IMG/VR virus record: IMGVR_UViG_3300030107_000493
Location: 1 to 33,678 of that record
Reading direction: 5' to 3' (one strand)
DNA length: 33,678 bases
Source: a virus
Position 1 is the first letter of the stretch. Every line of letters begins with the position of its first letter. A program made the position numbers and the translations under genes. The notes beneath the pieces are model-generated. The model had not been told where the DNA came from and ran no database searches. It saw nothing but the letters and a program-made list of their open reading frames with translations. Positions 14,383 to 23,587 of the stretch are shown here, piece after piece.

Positions 14383-14687
14383 TTAGGATACTTGTCCTTA
14401 ACTGCTTTGATTGTTGCTTTCCAACCATCTACACCATTGTGATAGATGTCGTCTAGTTGTGCTTCGATACTTGGGTATTCTGCTGCTCTTTTATGTTGAT
14501 ATTCTTTTGCTTCCCATTGAGTTGTTAGCTCAGTTAATTTAGCATTGACTTCACTTTCAGTTGGTTTTGTATTTTCTGTATCATTCCAGACTAATGTAGA
14601 ATATTGATCATCTACTAAACTAAAAGTAGAGCTTGGTCTTAGCGATTTTATTGCATCTGTTATTTCAGGTTTTCTTTTAAAATCCAT
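14379..14687 (-). CDS. XkdW-like / tail-fibre-associated small protein, copy B
   Basis: The 102-aa protein ends in EYPSIEAQLDDIYHNG... AIKAVKDKYPK-type sequence, seen in XkdW-like phage proteins that follow tail-fibre genes. An N-terminal part (SLRPSSTFSLVDDQYSTLVW) looks like a small beta domain, then a helical region begins (TESEVNAKLTELTTQWEAKE). It is a clear paralogue of the protein at 16584-16880. Its role is not known with certainty; a chaperone or small tail component is the usual suggestion. It lies 8 bases after the 201-aa fibre protein gene and overlaps the XhlA-like gene by ATGA. Confidence 0.75.
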   Translation of the reverse strand: MDFKRKPEITDAIKSLRPSSTFSLVDDQYSTLVWNDTENTKPTESEVNAKLTELTTQWEAKEYQHKRAAEYPSIEAQLDDIYHNGVDGWKATIKAVKDKYPK

Positions 14688-14695
14688 GATATCTC

Positions 14696-15301
14696 CTATG
14701 TGCTAATTGTCACATTACTCCCATCTAATTCAAAAACATGAAGGTATGAAGATGTTACAGCATGAGTTGAGTCTGTACTGTTACTTAAGTTAAAACTTCT
14801 ATTAACAGCATAACTACCCTCTGCATCAGACTCTATTTGTACTCTATATGTTAATGTACTGGTTGAGTTTGGTGATAATATACAAGAACCACAAAAGTTT
14901 TGTGAGGCATTTAAATTACTAGATTGTATTTTAAATGATGCTCTATCTCTTGAAGAGCTTGGATCACCGATACCGACTGCTGCATTGTTTTCAGTAAATC
15001 TAAAAGCACAAGACAGCGTTGTAGCAGTACCCACTGAACCTGTAGCAAGTAACAATATTTTATTGCTTGTAGAGGCTGGAGTTATTGCTGCTTCAAGACC
15101 TGTTATATCTGAGAAAGCTCCAGACCCTGTAACAATTGCAGTCAATTCTGCATGAGAACTTTTGACTATCGTGCCAGCTAATTGAGATGTAAGAGCAACC
15201 GTTCCTGTACTAGCTGGAATTGTTAAAGTATTTGTACCTGCTGCTGCTGGTACATCTAATGTTATTTGTCCTGAGCTAGATCCTTTAATTACTAAAGCCA
15301 T
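14696..15301 (-). CDS. Tail-fibre-like / receptor-binding accessory protein (201 aa)
   Basis: The N-terminus (MALVIKGSSSGQITLDVPAA, then GTNTLTIPASTGTVAL) is a widely recurring marine-phage fibre segment, 'siKGs.sG..tL..pa.aGt.tltlPastGtv'. The rest is Ser/Thr/Ala-rich and beta-strand in character (ITGLEAAITPASTSNKILLLATGS; FRFTENNAAVGIGD). It probably forms a distal or side tail-fibre part and may contact the receptor. SD-like GGAGG lies within the end of the upstream 56-aa gene, which it overlaps by TAATG. It forms the second fibre module with the following 102-aa protein. Confidence 0.7.
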   Translation of the reverse strand: MALVIKGSSSGQITLDVPAAAGTNTLTIPASTGTVALTSQLAGTIVKSSHAELTAIVTGSGAFSDITGLEAAITPASTSNKILLLATGSVGTATTLSCAFRFTENNAAVGIGDPSSSRDRASFKIQSSNLNASQNFCGSCILSPNSTSTLTYRVQIESDAEGSYAVNRSFNLSNSTDSTHAVTSSYLHVFELDGSNVTIST

Positions 15302-15471
15302 TAATCTGCCTCCTCTATTGTGTTACCTGCTTTTACCCATTCTTGTATAGCTTGATAGTGTGAATTATTTTCGTCTATTGGTACAAAACATTCAACGCCA
15401 TTTATTGTTGTTCGTATATTATCGTTTTTGCCATTGTATGAAATGTATTTTGCTGATGTAATTTCTGTCAT
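15301..15471 (-). CDS. Conserved small tail-region protein (56 aa)
   Basis: The reading frame was found at the junction of two fibre genes. It encodes 56 aa: MTEITSAKYISYNGKND, then INGVECFVPIDENNSHYQAI and EWVKAGNTIEEAD. The 'vP.D..N.hYq.i..Wv..Gnt.eeaD' pattern is common in short phage proteins or fibre C-termini, as I recall. The start overlaps the upstream stop by ATGA (15471-15468) and the stop overlaps the next ATG (TAATG at 15301). GAGG precedes the start. It probably belongs to the fibre assembly; the precise function is unknown. Confidence 0.75.
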   Translation of the reverse strand: MTEITSAKYISYNGKNDNIRTTINGVECFVPIDENNSHYQAIQEWVKAGNTIEEAD

Positions 15472-16580
15472 AATTCTGCCTCTGCTGTAATATGAATCGT
15501 TGCATTTCTACCTGATGTTGCTGTTGCACCATTAAAAACAAAAAGACCTGAATCTCCTATATTTGCTGTCGAAGCTGTTATATTTACACCTGCTTGATCA
15601 TGCCAACCTGCATTAGCACTACTCGGATTGAAGGTAACAATAGTAGGTGCTGACCTCATGACTACAGGAAACTCTGCTTTAACACAATATGCCGATGCTG
15701 CTGCTGTACTACTTCCACAACTTGTAAACAAAGCTCCTTCTTGTCCTGTGTTTTGAGCAGGAGCTGTTCCTTGGCTAAAAGTTTTATAAAAATACCTCTG
15801 ACATCTAGCCAGACTTGTACTAACATCTTCAAATTGAAAGGCAGGTATGCTGTTAGCATCGTAAGTTCCGACTTCCCATTGAACACCTGTAATTAATACT
15901 TCATTAGCTGTATTATCTCCAAGTCCCAAGTTTGTTCCTACAAATCTATTTGCATCAACACGACTAGCCCATGTACTTGGTAATGAGCCTGATGTAAAAT
16001 TACTTCCAGTATCGAAAGCCCATGAAATCATAATGGATCTAGCACTTGTATTAGCTAATGCACCTGATGTATCAGCAGGAAAGGTACATATATGTTTTTC
16101 CCATGTGTTTGTAGCTGAAATAGTTTTTAATACTGCAACGTGTCTGTCATTAGTTCTATCCCATAATTCAACAGCATAGTTGCCTGTTTTGTTAGATTTA
16201 ATCCAATATGCAAGAGTAGATGTTTTAGCATCTGATGTGCCTTTTTCTAATACCTGTAAATTTTGACCCTCAGACTGCATTGATAAATAAAAGTTATCTG
16301 CTGCTGCAGGACTTGCATCTGCTGTTGTGCAGTCTATTTTAAGAGAACTTGCAAAACCAAGACCTGTAGGTGTATCTGTAGATTGAGTAAATGACCATGT
16401 GCCAAGATTAATCATGTTAATAAAAAATCTATCTATGTTTATATATTGCCCTGCAGTTATACCTGTTTGGTCTCCTCTTTGTGCAATCCTCATATCACCA
16501 TTTATAACTATAGGAGTAGCCGTCCTTCTATCTAAAGCTACTGTATTATCTGAAACTGTGCCATGTATTGTTAGTGCCAT
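15468..16580 (-). CDS. Tail-fibre / receptor-binding protein with carbohydrate-binding-like fold (370 aa)
   Basis: The protein starts MALTIHGTVSDNTVALDRR and then has VINGDMRIAQRGDQTG, the typical 'NGdm.IaQRG' opening of a large group of phage receptor-binding proteins. A jelly-roll-like middle follows (residues about 50-235, with AYWIKSNKTGNYAVELWD and WEKHICTFPADTSG). FQFEDVSTSLARCQRYFYKTF (about 248-268) is the conserved hinge seen in this group, and the C-terminal domain (270-370) is Ala/Ser/Thr-rich. It lies 3 bases after copy A of the XkdW-like gene and overlaps the 56-aa gene by ATGA. Likely a host-binding subunit. Confidence 0.8.
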   Translation of the reverse strand: MALTIHGTVSDNTVALDRRTATPIVINGDMRIAQRGDQTGITAGQYINIDRFFINMINLGTWSFTQSTDTPTGLGFASSLKIDCTTADASPAAADNFYLSMQSEGQNLQVLEKGTSDAKTSTLAYWIKSNKTGNYAVELWDRTNDRHVAVLKTISATNTWEKHICTFPADTSGALANTSARSIMISWAFDTGSNFTSGSLPSTWASRVDANRFVGTNLGLGDNTANEVLITGVQWEVGTYDANSIPAFQFEDVSTSLARCQRYFYKTFSQGTAPAQNTGQEGALFTSCGSSTAAASAYCVKAEFPVVMRSAPTIVTFNPSSANAGWHDQAGVNITASTANIGDSGLFVFNGATATSGRNATIHITAEAEL

Positions 16581-16583
16581 AAT

Positions 16584-16880
16584 TTACCCCTTTGGATATT
16601 TGTCCTTGACTGCTTTAATCTTTGCTGCCATCTCATCTGAGAAAGCTCCTTTTGCATATAAATCATCTAGCTGATCTCCGATAGCAGGATACTCTTTTAA
16701 CCTTTTTAATTGATAATCTAGTTTTTCTACCTCAACAATACTAGCATCTATTTCTGATTGACTTGGTTGTGTTATGTCTTTGCTATCCCATCTGATTGTA
16801 TACTTTTCTTTAGTTCCAAATATTACAAACTGTGCATCTGGTTCTAATCTTAAAATTGCTTGTGCTACTACTCTACTCAT
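16584..16880 (-). CDS. XkdW-like / tail-fibre-associated small protein, copy A
   Basis: A 98-aa protein. The beta-type N-terminus (AILRLEPDAQFVIFGTKEKYTIRW) is followed by a helical part with EYPAIGDQLDDLYAKG and the ending IKAVKDKYPKG. The protein at 14379-14687 shares the EYPxIxxQLDD(I/L)Y and IKAVKDKYPK blocks, so the two are paralogues with different N-terminal halves. Each follows a fibre-type gene (here the 171-aa protein). The start is an ATGA overlap with that gene. Role unknown; possibly fibre assembly. Confidence 0.75.
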   Translation of the reverse strand: MSRVVAQAILRLEPDAQFVIFGTKEKYTIRWDSKDITQPSQSEIDASIVEVEKLDYQLKRLKEYPAIGDQLDDLYAKGAFSDEMAAKIKAVKDKYPKG

Positions 16881-17392
16881 AATATTTCATGTGCTGTTAT
16901 TACTGCAGCTTCTACATCTCCGTCTTCACCAAAAACATGAGTACCACTACCTTGATATGCTTTGATTGCATAAGTATAAGTTCCTGCTGCTACTACATCA
17001 ATGTGAGTGATTGCAAAAACAAAATTTTGTGATGATGTGCCACCATTTTCTGCCTTATGTCTTTTACCTATTTCGGTTGATCCCCTATAAAGTCTGTATA
17101 AAAAGAATCCACCTGTTTGACCTGGATTCGAATTACCACAAGCTGTAAGCATAACGGGTTTCCCTGTTGTTGTAATTGTTACTTCAGCAAGACTAGTTGC
17201 TGTTGAGCTATTAATAGTTACAGCACTTGCATCTGAATGAGACTGCACTTGTGATTGTCCTGTAGTAGTAAACACACCACCTGAACTGAGTGATGCTTTC
17301 GTTGTGCCATTAGATTGTAAATCTATAGCACCACTTGTATCTGATACAAACTTTAATCCGTCTGATGTATCTGCATTAATCTTAACTGTCAT
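16877..17392 (-). CDS. Tail-fibre-like protein (171 aa)
   Basis: The N-terminus (KINADTSDGLKFVSDTSGAI followed by DLQSNGTTKASL) is the common fibre segment 'dgl.f.sDtsG.i.lqsnGt...' of marine phages. Residues from about 60 form a separate beta domain (ATSLAEVTITTTGKPVMLTA; GGFFLYRLYRGSTEIGK; AGTYTYAIKAYQGSGTH), like small knob domains at fibre tips. It overlaps the T7-type fibre gene by ATGA and the XkdW-like gene by ATGA, so it is probably made together with them and attached to the same appendage. The receptor is unknown. Confidence 0.72.
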   Translation of the reverse strand: MTVKINADTSDGLKFVSDTSGAIDLQSNGTTKASLSSGGVFTTTGQSQVQSHSDASAVTINSSTATSLAEVTITTTGKPVMLTACGNSNPGQTGGFFLYRLYRGSTEIGKRHKAENGGTSSQNFVFAITHIDVVAAGTYTYAIKAYQGSGTHVFGEDGDVEAAVITAHEIL

Positions 17393-19071
17393 AGTATAAC
17401 TAACCTCTCGCCTGATGGAATTGTTACTGTAACCCCTGAATTAATTGTAAGTGGTCCAACACACATAGCTGATTTACTAGTAGATAAAGTATAGTTTGTT
17501 GTAACGACTCTTTCGTTTTCAACAAATACCTCATCACCACCGGCTCCTGTTGCACCTGCCGCTGCTGCTGCCGCCCACTTTAATCCTGTTGCTTGACTGC
17601 TATCAGCTGTCAATACATAATTGTTTGTACCTACAGAAAGTGCTGATGGGTTTCCAGATCCGTCACCTGCTAATAGATGTCCCTTAGTTGATAGATCGAC
17701 TGTTGTAACTGCTGATGTACCGTTACCAATCAATACACCGTTAGCTGTATGTGATGTTGCACCAGTACCACCATTAGCTACTGGTAAGGTACCACTGACC
17801 TCAGATCCTAGGGCCGTAGTATTATCTATACTTACCCACGCAGAACCATTATAATATTTTAAAACATTTGACGATGTGTTAAAGGCTAAATCACCAGCAT
17901 CTAATGAGCTAGATGGATCAGATGAATCTACTCTATATCTTTCTGCAAAACTATTGACCCCTGATATATTAGTAGCTACTGTATTAACATTAGCTACTGC
18001 GCCTGCAACTGTAGCTATATTTCCAACAACCCCTGAAGCACCTAGTGTTGCCATGTTAGTTACGTTTGCTGACGTACCTAGTATATTTAAATCTGTTACA
18101 ATGTCACTTGTTGCTAACGTATTAAGATCTGAAACGATATCTGATGTTGCTAAGGTATTGATATCTGAAACTATGTCAGATGTTGCTAATGTATTTAAGT
18201 CACTTACAATGTCAGATGTTGCTAATGTGTTAAGGTCAGAAACAATATCTGAAGTAGCTAATGTATTCATGTCAGCGATAACGTCAGTCGTTGCAAGCAA
18301 CGCCATATCAGCGATAACATCAGTATTTGCTAGTAAAGCCATATCAGCAATGACGTCAGTTGTTGCAAGCAGTGCCATATCAGCTACAGCGTCAGTAGTT
18401 CCTAATCTTCCAATCTCAGTTGCTTTAGCCGCTACAGCTCCGATGTCAGTGGCATCGGCAGCTACAGCGTTTATGTTAGTCGCATTACCTGCGACTGAAG
18501 TGACGTTTGAGGAAATTCCTGCTACTGTTGTAATGTCTGATGTAATACCTGCTAAGGTTTCAAGGTTCGCGGTTGTTGGCCCCATCTCCAAGCCATCAGC
18601 TGCTGAATTAACTTTTACAACTTTATCAGCTACAAGTTCTGACATACTAATGTTAGACGTAGCCGATGATTCTTGAACCTTGACTGATCGATCAGCAACC
18701 TCAGAGATCTGAGCTGCAATAGTTGTTAACTTATCAAGTGCTGATTCGTGTGTTTCAGCAGGAAAAGGATCTCCTGCTACATAATCTGTTGTTTGTGTAA
18801 ATGGTACGTTACGTATAATAACGACTCTAATTGTATCAGGCGGTGGATTGTTTAGTGTTATTGTTGCAAACTTAGTACCAGCATTAATTGTTACTGAATA
18901 ATCATAAGTACCGCTACCGCCTTTTGTCTGTAATGTTTGTACGCCAGTTGCTATTACAACTGTAAAAATCTTTAATTCTGTATCTGCTGCGACAGGGGCA
19001 TTGAAGGCAAAAGCAGTCGTACTGCTATTACCTGTGTATACTACGCGACCTAACGAACTTCCTATTGTCAT
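17389..19071 (-). CDS. T7-type tail fibre protein with 12-residue repeats
   Basis: This 560-aa fibre has the N-terminal tail-attachment domain of T7 gp17: VVYTGNSSTTAFAF, IRVVIIRNVPFTQTTDYV, then GDPFPAETHESALDKLTTIA and DRSVKV (residues 1-130). A long Thr/Ala/Asp-rich shaft follows, including about eleven 12-residue repeats (consensus LATSDIVSDLNT, about 222-354). Residues 400-520 carry NGGTGATSHTANGVLIGNGT-type beta repeats, then a short C-terminal domain (TLSTSKSAMCVGPLTINSG). It probably forms a trimer. Receptor contact is likely handed to the small proteins encoded just after. Start overlaps the ejection-protein stop by ATGA. Confidence 0.88.
   Translation of the reverse strand: MTIGSSLGRVVYTGNSSTTAFAFNAPVAADTELKIFTVVIATGVQTLQTKGGSGTYDYSVTINAGTKFATITLNNPPPDTIRVVIIRNVPFTQTTDYVAGDPFPAETHESALDKLTTIAAQISEVADRSVKVQESSATSNISMSELVADKVVKVNSAADGLEMGPTTANLETLAGITSDITTVAGISSNVTSVAGNATNINAVAADATDIGAVAAKATEIGRLGTTDAVADMALLATTDVIADMALLANTDVIADMALLATTDVIADMNTLATSDIVSDLNTLATSDIVSDLNTLATSDIVSDINTLATSDIVSDLNTLATSDIVTDLNILGTSANVTNMATLGASGVVGNIATVAGAVANVNTVATNISGVNSFAERYRVDSSDPSSSLDAGDLAFNTSSNVLKYYNGSAWVSIDNTTALGSEVSGTLPVANGGTGATSHTANGVLIGNGTSAVTTVDLSTKGHLLAGDGSGNPSALSVGTNNYVLTADSSQATGLKWAAAAAAGATGAGGDEVFVENERVVTTNYTLSTSKSAMCVGPLTINSGVTVTIPSGERLVIL
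18010..18405 (-). repeat. Eleven tandem 36-bp units in the tail fibre gene
   Basis: The unit codes for 12 residues, LATSDIVSDLNT with variants such as LATTDVIADMAL. The middle five copies are nearly identical in protein but differ at third codon positions, so they are old or under selection for protein only. Outer copies diverge. Twelve-residue periodicity suits an extended trimeric shaft. Expansion or contraction of units would change fibre length. Confidence 0.85.
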
Positions 19072-21812
19072 TCTTGTAACATCCTAGGGACCATATACGA
19101 TTGTCCTCTGTCCCTCATTATACGCTGTTCTTCCCTACGAAGATACCCTGGATTTGATAATTCCATAACAAAATTGTACAATAAATAGTCCTGGATAGCC
19201 TTACCGTAGAATAAGTTTTGATAAGGCATGTTTTCTTTAACGAATCTAGTAGCATCTCTAGGCAACTTTTCTGGCTCTCTAAACGTAGTTTGTACTAATC
19301 CTAAGACATCTCCAAGAGTATTAAGACCAGGGCCTAGTAATTGTTCCCATGGACTTCTACCTCTGTAGTTACCTAATAATGTATCACCGTAGATACCTAA
19401 GCTGCCACCTTGTAATAATGCATCAATCCAAAATCTATCATCAAACATATCTCTTGGTTCTCGTCCTTTAAATGCTTCTTTTGTTTGTATGGCCATGGCA
19501 CCAAGGATCGATGAGCCTACAATTAAAGTAGCCATACCAGCATAGTTTCTTTTACCAGTATATGATTTAGAATAAATCTTGTTAAGTAAAGCTTTTCTAA
19601 GTACAGTTACTGGAAATGTTTTAAATAACATAAGTTGTCTTCTAAACTCACCAGCATAACTTCCAGCTCTTGAACTTCCTTTTATAAGAGCTTGCTCCCA
19701 AGCCCCTGGAATCATGACACCATTTCTTGATGTATCATTAATCATGGTTACAAAACGTCTTTTTATTGTGCTTAAATATTCCGCTTTATTAAATTTATAT
19801 CGTTGTGTTTCACCCTTAATAACTGTAGTCATATCTTGAAATGCACTATCAGTTCTAGAATCTATAATCGCATCAACATCTGCTTTAACATCTCCCTCAT
19901 ATTTAATATTTTGTACTGTCATCATGTCATCTGCATCTATTTTTTCTATGCCATATTTTCTAAGTATATCCCACTCTTTTTCACCGATCCTATAATCTTC
20001 TAATGTTTTTCTCATTTCAGGCATCAGCTTATCAAAGGATAATTTTTTATGACTAGCAAGGTGATTCATAAAAGTGAATGACATACCTATAGCGTGCGAG
20101 TCATTCCACCAAGACATTAAATTAAATTTAAAGAATTGATTTTGTAAGCGTGTCATCATGCCAGGAAAGTTATCAGTACCTGCACCTACTTTAGAAAGCA
20201 ATGCGCCTCTAAATGACTGTATTCCTAAGCCTAAAGAGTTTGCATATTTTTTTCTTATTTTTGGCTGTCCACCTAGACCATCTAAAATATTACCAAATGC
20301 TTTAGCTGTAGCAGAAAGACCAGGCATACCAGCATTTGTAAGGGCTGCTACCTGAAATGCAATATCACCAAATGCTGAAATGGTGGCTTGTCCTAATTTT
20401 GACATAACCTGTACAATTCTTAAATTACGTGAATATGCAGCAATAATGTTTGCGTTAGTTCCGGAATCTAATTGATTAGCCGAACCGTCTAATTCTGCTA
20501 AATATCTTTCTGTATCAATATTAAAGTCGTCTTTTGCAGGTTTTTCTAGTGTCCTTAATTGATCTGTCTGAAACTTTTTTTCTTTTGGATCTGTAGCATT
20601 TTTTATTCTAGTTTGTACAATATCACTTACTCTGCCATATATTTTTTTAAGTTGATTTCTAGGATTAGTTCCTAGTTCTCTAAGTAATACGTTATTATTA
20701 GTTTGCCCTGTAACTTGATTGTATACAGATTCTACAAGTGATCTTTTTATATATTTATCTTTGTATTCTTTTGCAGCTTTACCTGACTTAAATTTAACTT
20801 GTGCAGGTGTAGATTCTTTAGCACCTAAATTACCTTTACCTGAGTATGCTTTTCTAACTACATTTTGTAATCTTCTTACAAATAAGTTTTGGCCGCTGTT
20901 TCCAAAGGCATATGAATCACCACTGTAAATCATGTTCTTACCTGTCGTGATAGTATCCCACAACTGATCTAAATGACTATCAATGTTATCGTCGGTAACA
21001 CGTGTTTCTATGTTTCCTTCAGCATCTATAAATACAGAATTTTCTGTATCCATATTGTTCTTCATAAATTTTTTCCATTCATCTTTATCTGCTTTATACA
21101 AAGTAGTTTGATCGTGACCTTGCATTCCAAAAATTTCTTCAAATGAATCTTCGGCTTTACCTTTGTATGCTGCATTGTCCATAGATACTTTAGATCTTGC
21201 TTCCCACTGTTTAATTAATATATTAGCTATTTTTACTGCAGCTTCTTCTTTTGGACCTGTTGGTTTAAACTGTGGGTCTTTTAATATTTTATAACCTACA
21301 TCAAGTATTGTCTCCTCCATCTTTTCATCTCTAAAAATTTCTAAGACATTTTGTTCTTCTAGTTCATTTTGTAAATTACCGACTGCTTGTTCTTTTTCAG
21401 TAACCTGCATAGTATCAATAGAAAGTTTAGAACCTTCTTGTTTTGCAACACCACCAGTTTTATTTTTAGTTGCAACTGTGCCGACTAAAAATGATTGTAG
21501 CGCACCAACAGGATCTTCGGCTGCTGCTATTCTTTCTACAGCAGTCTCTACAACTATTGCATCGTGTAAAACTGCTTTTACTTCTAATTTTCTAGCAATT
21601 TCTAGTTCAGCTAAAACTTCTTTTGTTAACTCAGCGTCAGTTCTAGGAAATTTTAATTTTTGCGAATTTTTAGCCATTGTAATTTCTACAATGCTATCTA
21701 TTAAATCATCGATTTTTCTGTCAGATAATGGTAAGTTTCTTTTTTGTAAATTTTCCCTAGTTATTAATTTTCTAAGTTCTTCTTTAAATGATAGGCTACT
21801 ACAACTTGTCAT
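19068..21812 (-). CDS. Large internal virion (DNA ejection) protein (914 aa)
   Basis: Position between smaller internal proteins and the tail fibre, and size, match T7 gp16-like ejection proteins, though I see no lytic transglycosylase motif. The N-terminal 450 residues are charged and helical. The middle has hydrophobic helices (KLGQATISAFGDIAFQVAAL, about 476-495). The C-terminal part has a membrane-like segment (AGMATLIVGSSILGAMAIQ, about 758-776), Gly/Pro-rich loops (LLGPGLNTLGDVLG) and ends in RMLQE. Proteins like this are packed in the capsid and pass into the host envelope. Start and stop are both in ATGA overlaps. Confidence 0.72.
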   Translation of the reverse strand: MTSCSSLSFKEELRKLITRENLQKRNLPLSDRKIDDLIDSIVEITMAKNSQKLKFPRTDAELTKEVLAELEIARKLEVKAVLHDAIVVETAVERIAAAEDPVGALQSFLVGTVATKNKTGGVAKQEGSKLSIDTMQVTEKEQAVGNLQNELEEQNVLEIFRDEKMEETILDVGYKILKDPQFKPTGPKEEAAVKIANILIKQWEARSKVSMDNAAYKGKAEDSFEEIFGMQGHDQTTLYKADKDEWKKFMKNNMDTENSVFIDAEGNIETRVTDDNIDSHLDQLWDTITTGKNMIYSGDSYAFGNSGQNLFVRRLQNVVRKAYSGKGNLGAKESTPAQVKFKSGKAAKEYKDKYIKRSLVESVYNQVTGQTNNNVLLRELGTNPRNQLKKIYGRVSDIVQTRIKNATDPKEKKFQTDQLRTLEKPAKDDFNIDTERYLAELDGSANQLDSGTNANIIAAYSRNLRIVQVMSKLGQATISAFGDIAFQVAALTNAGMPGLSATAKAFGNILDGLGGQPKIRKKYANSLGLGIQSFRGALLSKVGAGTDNFPGMMTRLQNQFFKFNLMSWWNDSHAIGMSFTFMNHLASHKKLSFDKLMPEMRKTLEDYRIGEKEWDILRKYGIEKIDADDMMTVQNIKYEGDVKADVDAIIDSRTDSAFQDMTTVIKGETQRYKFNKAEYLSTIKRRFVTMINDTSRNGVMIPGAWEQALIKGSSRAGSYAGEFRRQLMLFKTFPVTVLRKALLNKIYSKSYTGKRNYAGMATLIVGSSILGAMAIQTKEAFKGREPRDMFDDRFWIDALLQGGSLGIYGDTLLGNYRGRSPWEQLLGPGLNTLGDVLGLVQTTFREPEKLPRDATRFVKENMPYQNLFYGKAIQDYLLYNFVMELSNPGYLRREEQRIMRDRGQSYMVPRMLQE

Positions 21813-23587
21813 AATATCTCCTTACATTTCATAATTCTTCTTAGTACATCATTTACTTCTTTACTGCCCATAGTTACTTCAAATGTATCATTAATGTTTT
21901 TTACATTTTCTACTAATTCGTTTGCTTTATCTTCTCCCATCATATCAGTAAGGATTGCAATGCTGTTTTCTGTTTCTTCGTCTAAACCTTTGTCCTCTTT
22001 TTTATGTGTAGACTTAAACTCAGCAGAATCTTGATCAACTAATCTTGGACCTACAAAATCATCACCTGTATTATTAGCAAGATTAATTATTTTTTCGCGC
22101 ATCATTTCGCCTTTTTTAGCTCTATAATCACTCTTAGTTCTGCCTCGAGCTTTCATACCGTCAGTGGCCATAAATTGATGTTCCATATCAAACATATTTA
22201 TTATTTCATCAATCTCAGCATCATCTTTTCCTAATCTTCTAAAAAGATCTGTAAGTCTATCTTCTGATACTTTAATTTTATCTTGTTTTATTTTTTCATT
22301 TTTTAGAGCTAGTTTCTTTTCTTCACCTGTTAAGTCATCAATATTAAATGTCTTTTCTTTACCGTCAACTGTCTTTGTAAATTTATTAGGTTGATTTGAT
22401 ATAACAACATTTTCGTGTTCACTAAATGCTCTTATAATACTTGATAACTGTTTGTAGTTTTTAGGTGCACTTGCTAATAATTGTGCTTTTTTATTTTCTA
22501 GTTCATCTATTTTTTTAGCATGAGCTTCTATTTGTTTATCTGTTGGAGTCTGTTTTTTATTAAAGTTTGCATTAGCTTTATTTATTCTTACATCAAGCGC
22601 TAGTACATCATCATATGTACGGTGTGCATGATCAATGTCTGTTTTTGATATATGTAATCCTGCTAATTCATCAATTGGCCCTACGTCTACAGGTTCACCA
22701 TTTTGTATATCTAATGCTGCTTTATTTAATTTAGCTTTTACAACTTCATTAGAATCTCCTAAACCGCCCCTATATGGTAGATTTCTTATAACACCTGCAC
22801 GATCTCTAGGAGCTACAATATTACCTATTACTCTAGCATCCATACCTGTAGCATGACCTAAAGTACCAAGAGCCCCTGAAAATATACCGCCAAATGCTAT
22901 ATTGATAACTGAGTTTACAGCCGTATAATCTAATTGATCTTGATTTGCTTGTGTTGCTATTGGTACTTCTAATACAGCAGAAGCAGCAACACCTGTATAT
23001 GTAGCTAACTGAACGTTGGCACTTAATCTACTAGATGATTTTAAACGATCTATAAACCATGCCGGTTTTGTAAATGCAGCAGAAAACATAAGAGGTATAT
23101 TTAATGGATCTACAACTGCAGCAAACATTTCAATACCCATACCTCTCAAAAAATTTGTACCTTCAGCTTGATTTAATATCCAATTATTTTCCATGGCTTC
23201 ATGCTTACGTCTAATTAAATTAGATAAACGTATATTAGATATAGGACCATCTATTTCTAAATGTTGTTCTAGACCAGCGTCTTTAATTTGTGCACGTGCA
23301 TCAAGTTCACTTAATACACTAAATTCAGTAAGTTCTTGTGATTCGTCTAGGTCGATTAAATGATTTACTTCTTGACCACTTAATGCATTGCCATTCATTG
23401 TTTTTTGTTCAAAGCTCTTAAGTAAAGAATCTTTGTACATTCTTTTTAATGAATCAGTACCTGTAAAATTCCAGCCACGCTCCCATGCAGCATCTGATAC
23501 AGCTTTAGTACCTATGTCAAGTCGATCATAAAGTCTGCCATAACCTTGAGTATCAACGTGTTGTTTTTTTATTTGTAGAAAGTTCAT
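21809..23587 (-). CDS. Probable internal virion protein (592 aa)
   Basis: The N-terminus (MNFLQIKKQHVDTQGYGRLY) precedes a helical part. Residues about 150-250 contain three hydrophobic stretches (GIEMFAAVVDPLNIPLMFSA; TYTGVAASAVLEVPIATQ; VINIAFGGIFSGALGTLG) able to enter a membrane. The rest is highly charged, Lys/Glu/Asp-rich helix (KKIDELENKKAQLLA). No enzyme motif is visible. Membrane-active core plus coiled flanks fits an ejection protein that helps build the DNA channel. ATGA overlaps on both sides tie it to its neighbours. Confidence 0.65.
   Translation of the reverse strand: MNFLQIKKQHVDTQGYGRLYDRLDIGTKAVSDAAWERGWNFTGTDSLKRMYKDSLLKSFEQKTMNGNALSGQEVNHLIDLDESQELTEFSVLSELDARAQIKDAGLEQHLEIDGPISNIRLSNLIRRKHEAMENNWILNQAEGTNFLRGMGIEMFAAVVDPLNIPLMFSAAFTKPAWFIDRLKSSSRLSANVQLATYTGVAASAVLEVPIATQANQDQLDYTAVNSVINIAFGGIFSGALGTLGHATGMDARVIGNIVAPRDRAGVIRNLPYRGGLGDSNEVVKAKLNKAALDIQNGEPVDVGPIDELAGLHISKTDIDHAHRTYDDVLALDVRINKANANFNKKQTPTDKQIEAHAKKIDELENKKAQLLASAPKNYKQLSSIIRAFSEHENVVISNQPNKFTKTVDGKEKTFNIDDLTGEEKKLALKNEKIKQDKIKVSEDRLTDLFRRLGKDDAEIDEIINMFDMEHQFMATDGMKARGRTKSDYRAKKGEMMREKIINLANNTGDDFVGPRLVDQDSAEFKSTHKKEDKGLDEETENSIAILTDMMGEDKANELVENVKNINDTFEVTMGSKEVNDVLRRIMKCKEIL

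Noticed and set aside
18010-18405. Possible CRISPR-like array
   Set aside because: Units are contiguous, in frame and coding, without spacers; they belong to the fibre shaft.
17876-18676. Plus-strand open frame of 266 codons opposite the tail fibre
   Set aside because: Antisense of the 36-bp repeats; its own repeats simply mirror them, and the minus-strand fibre motifs are clear.
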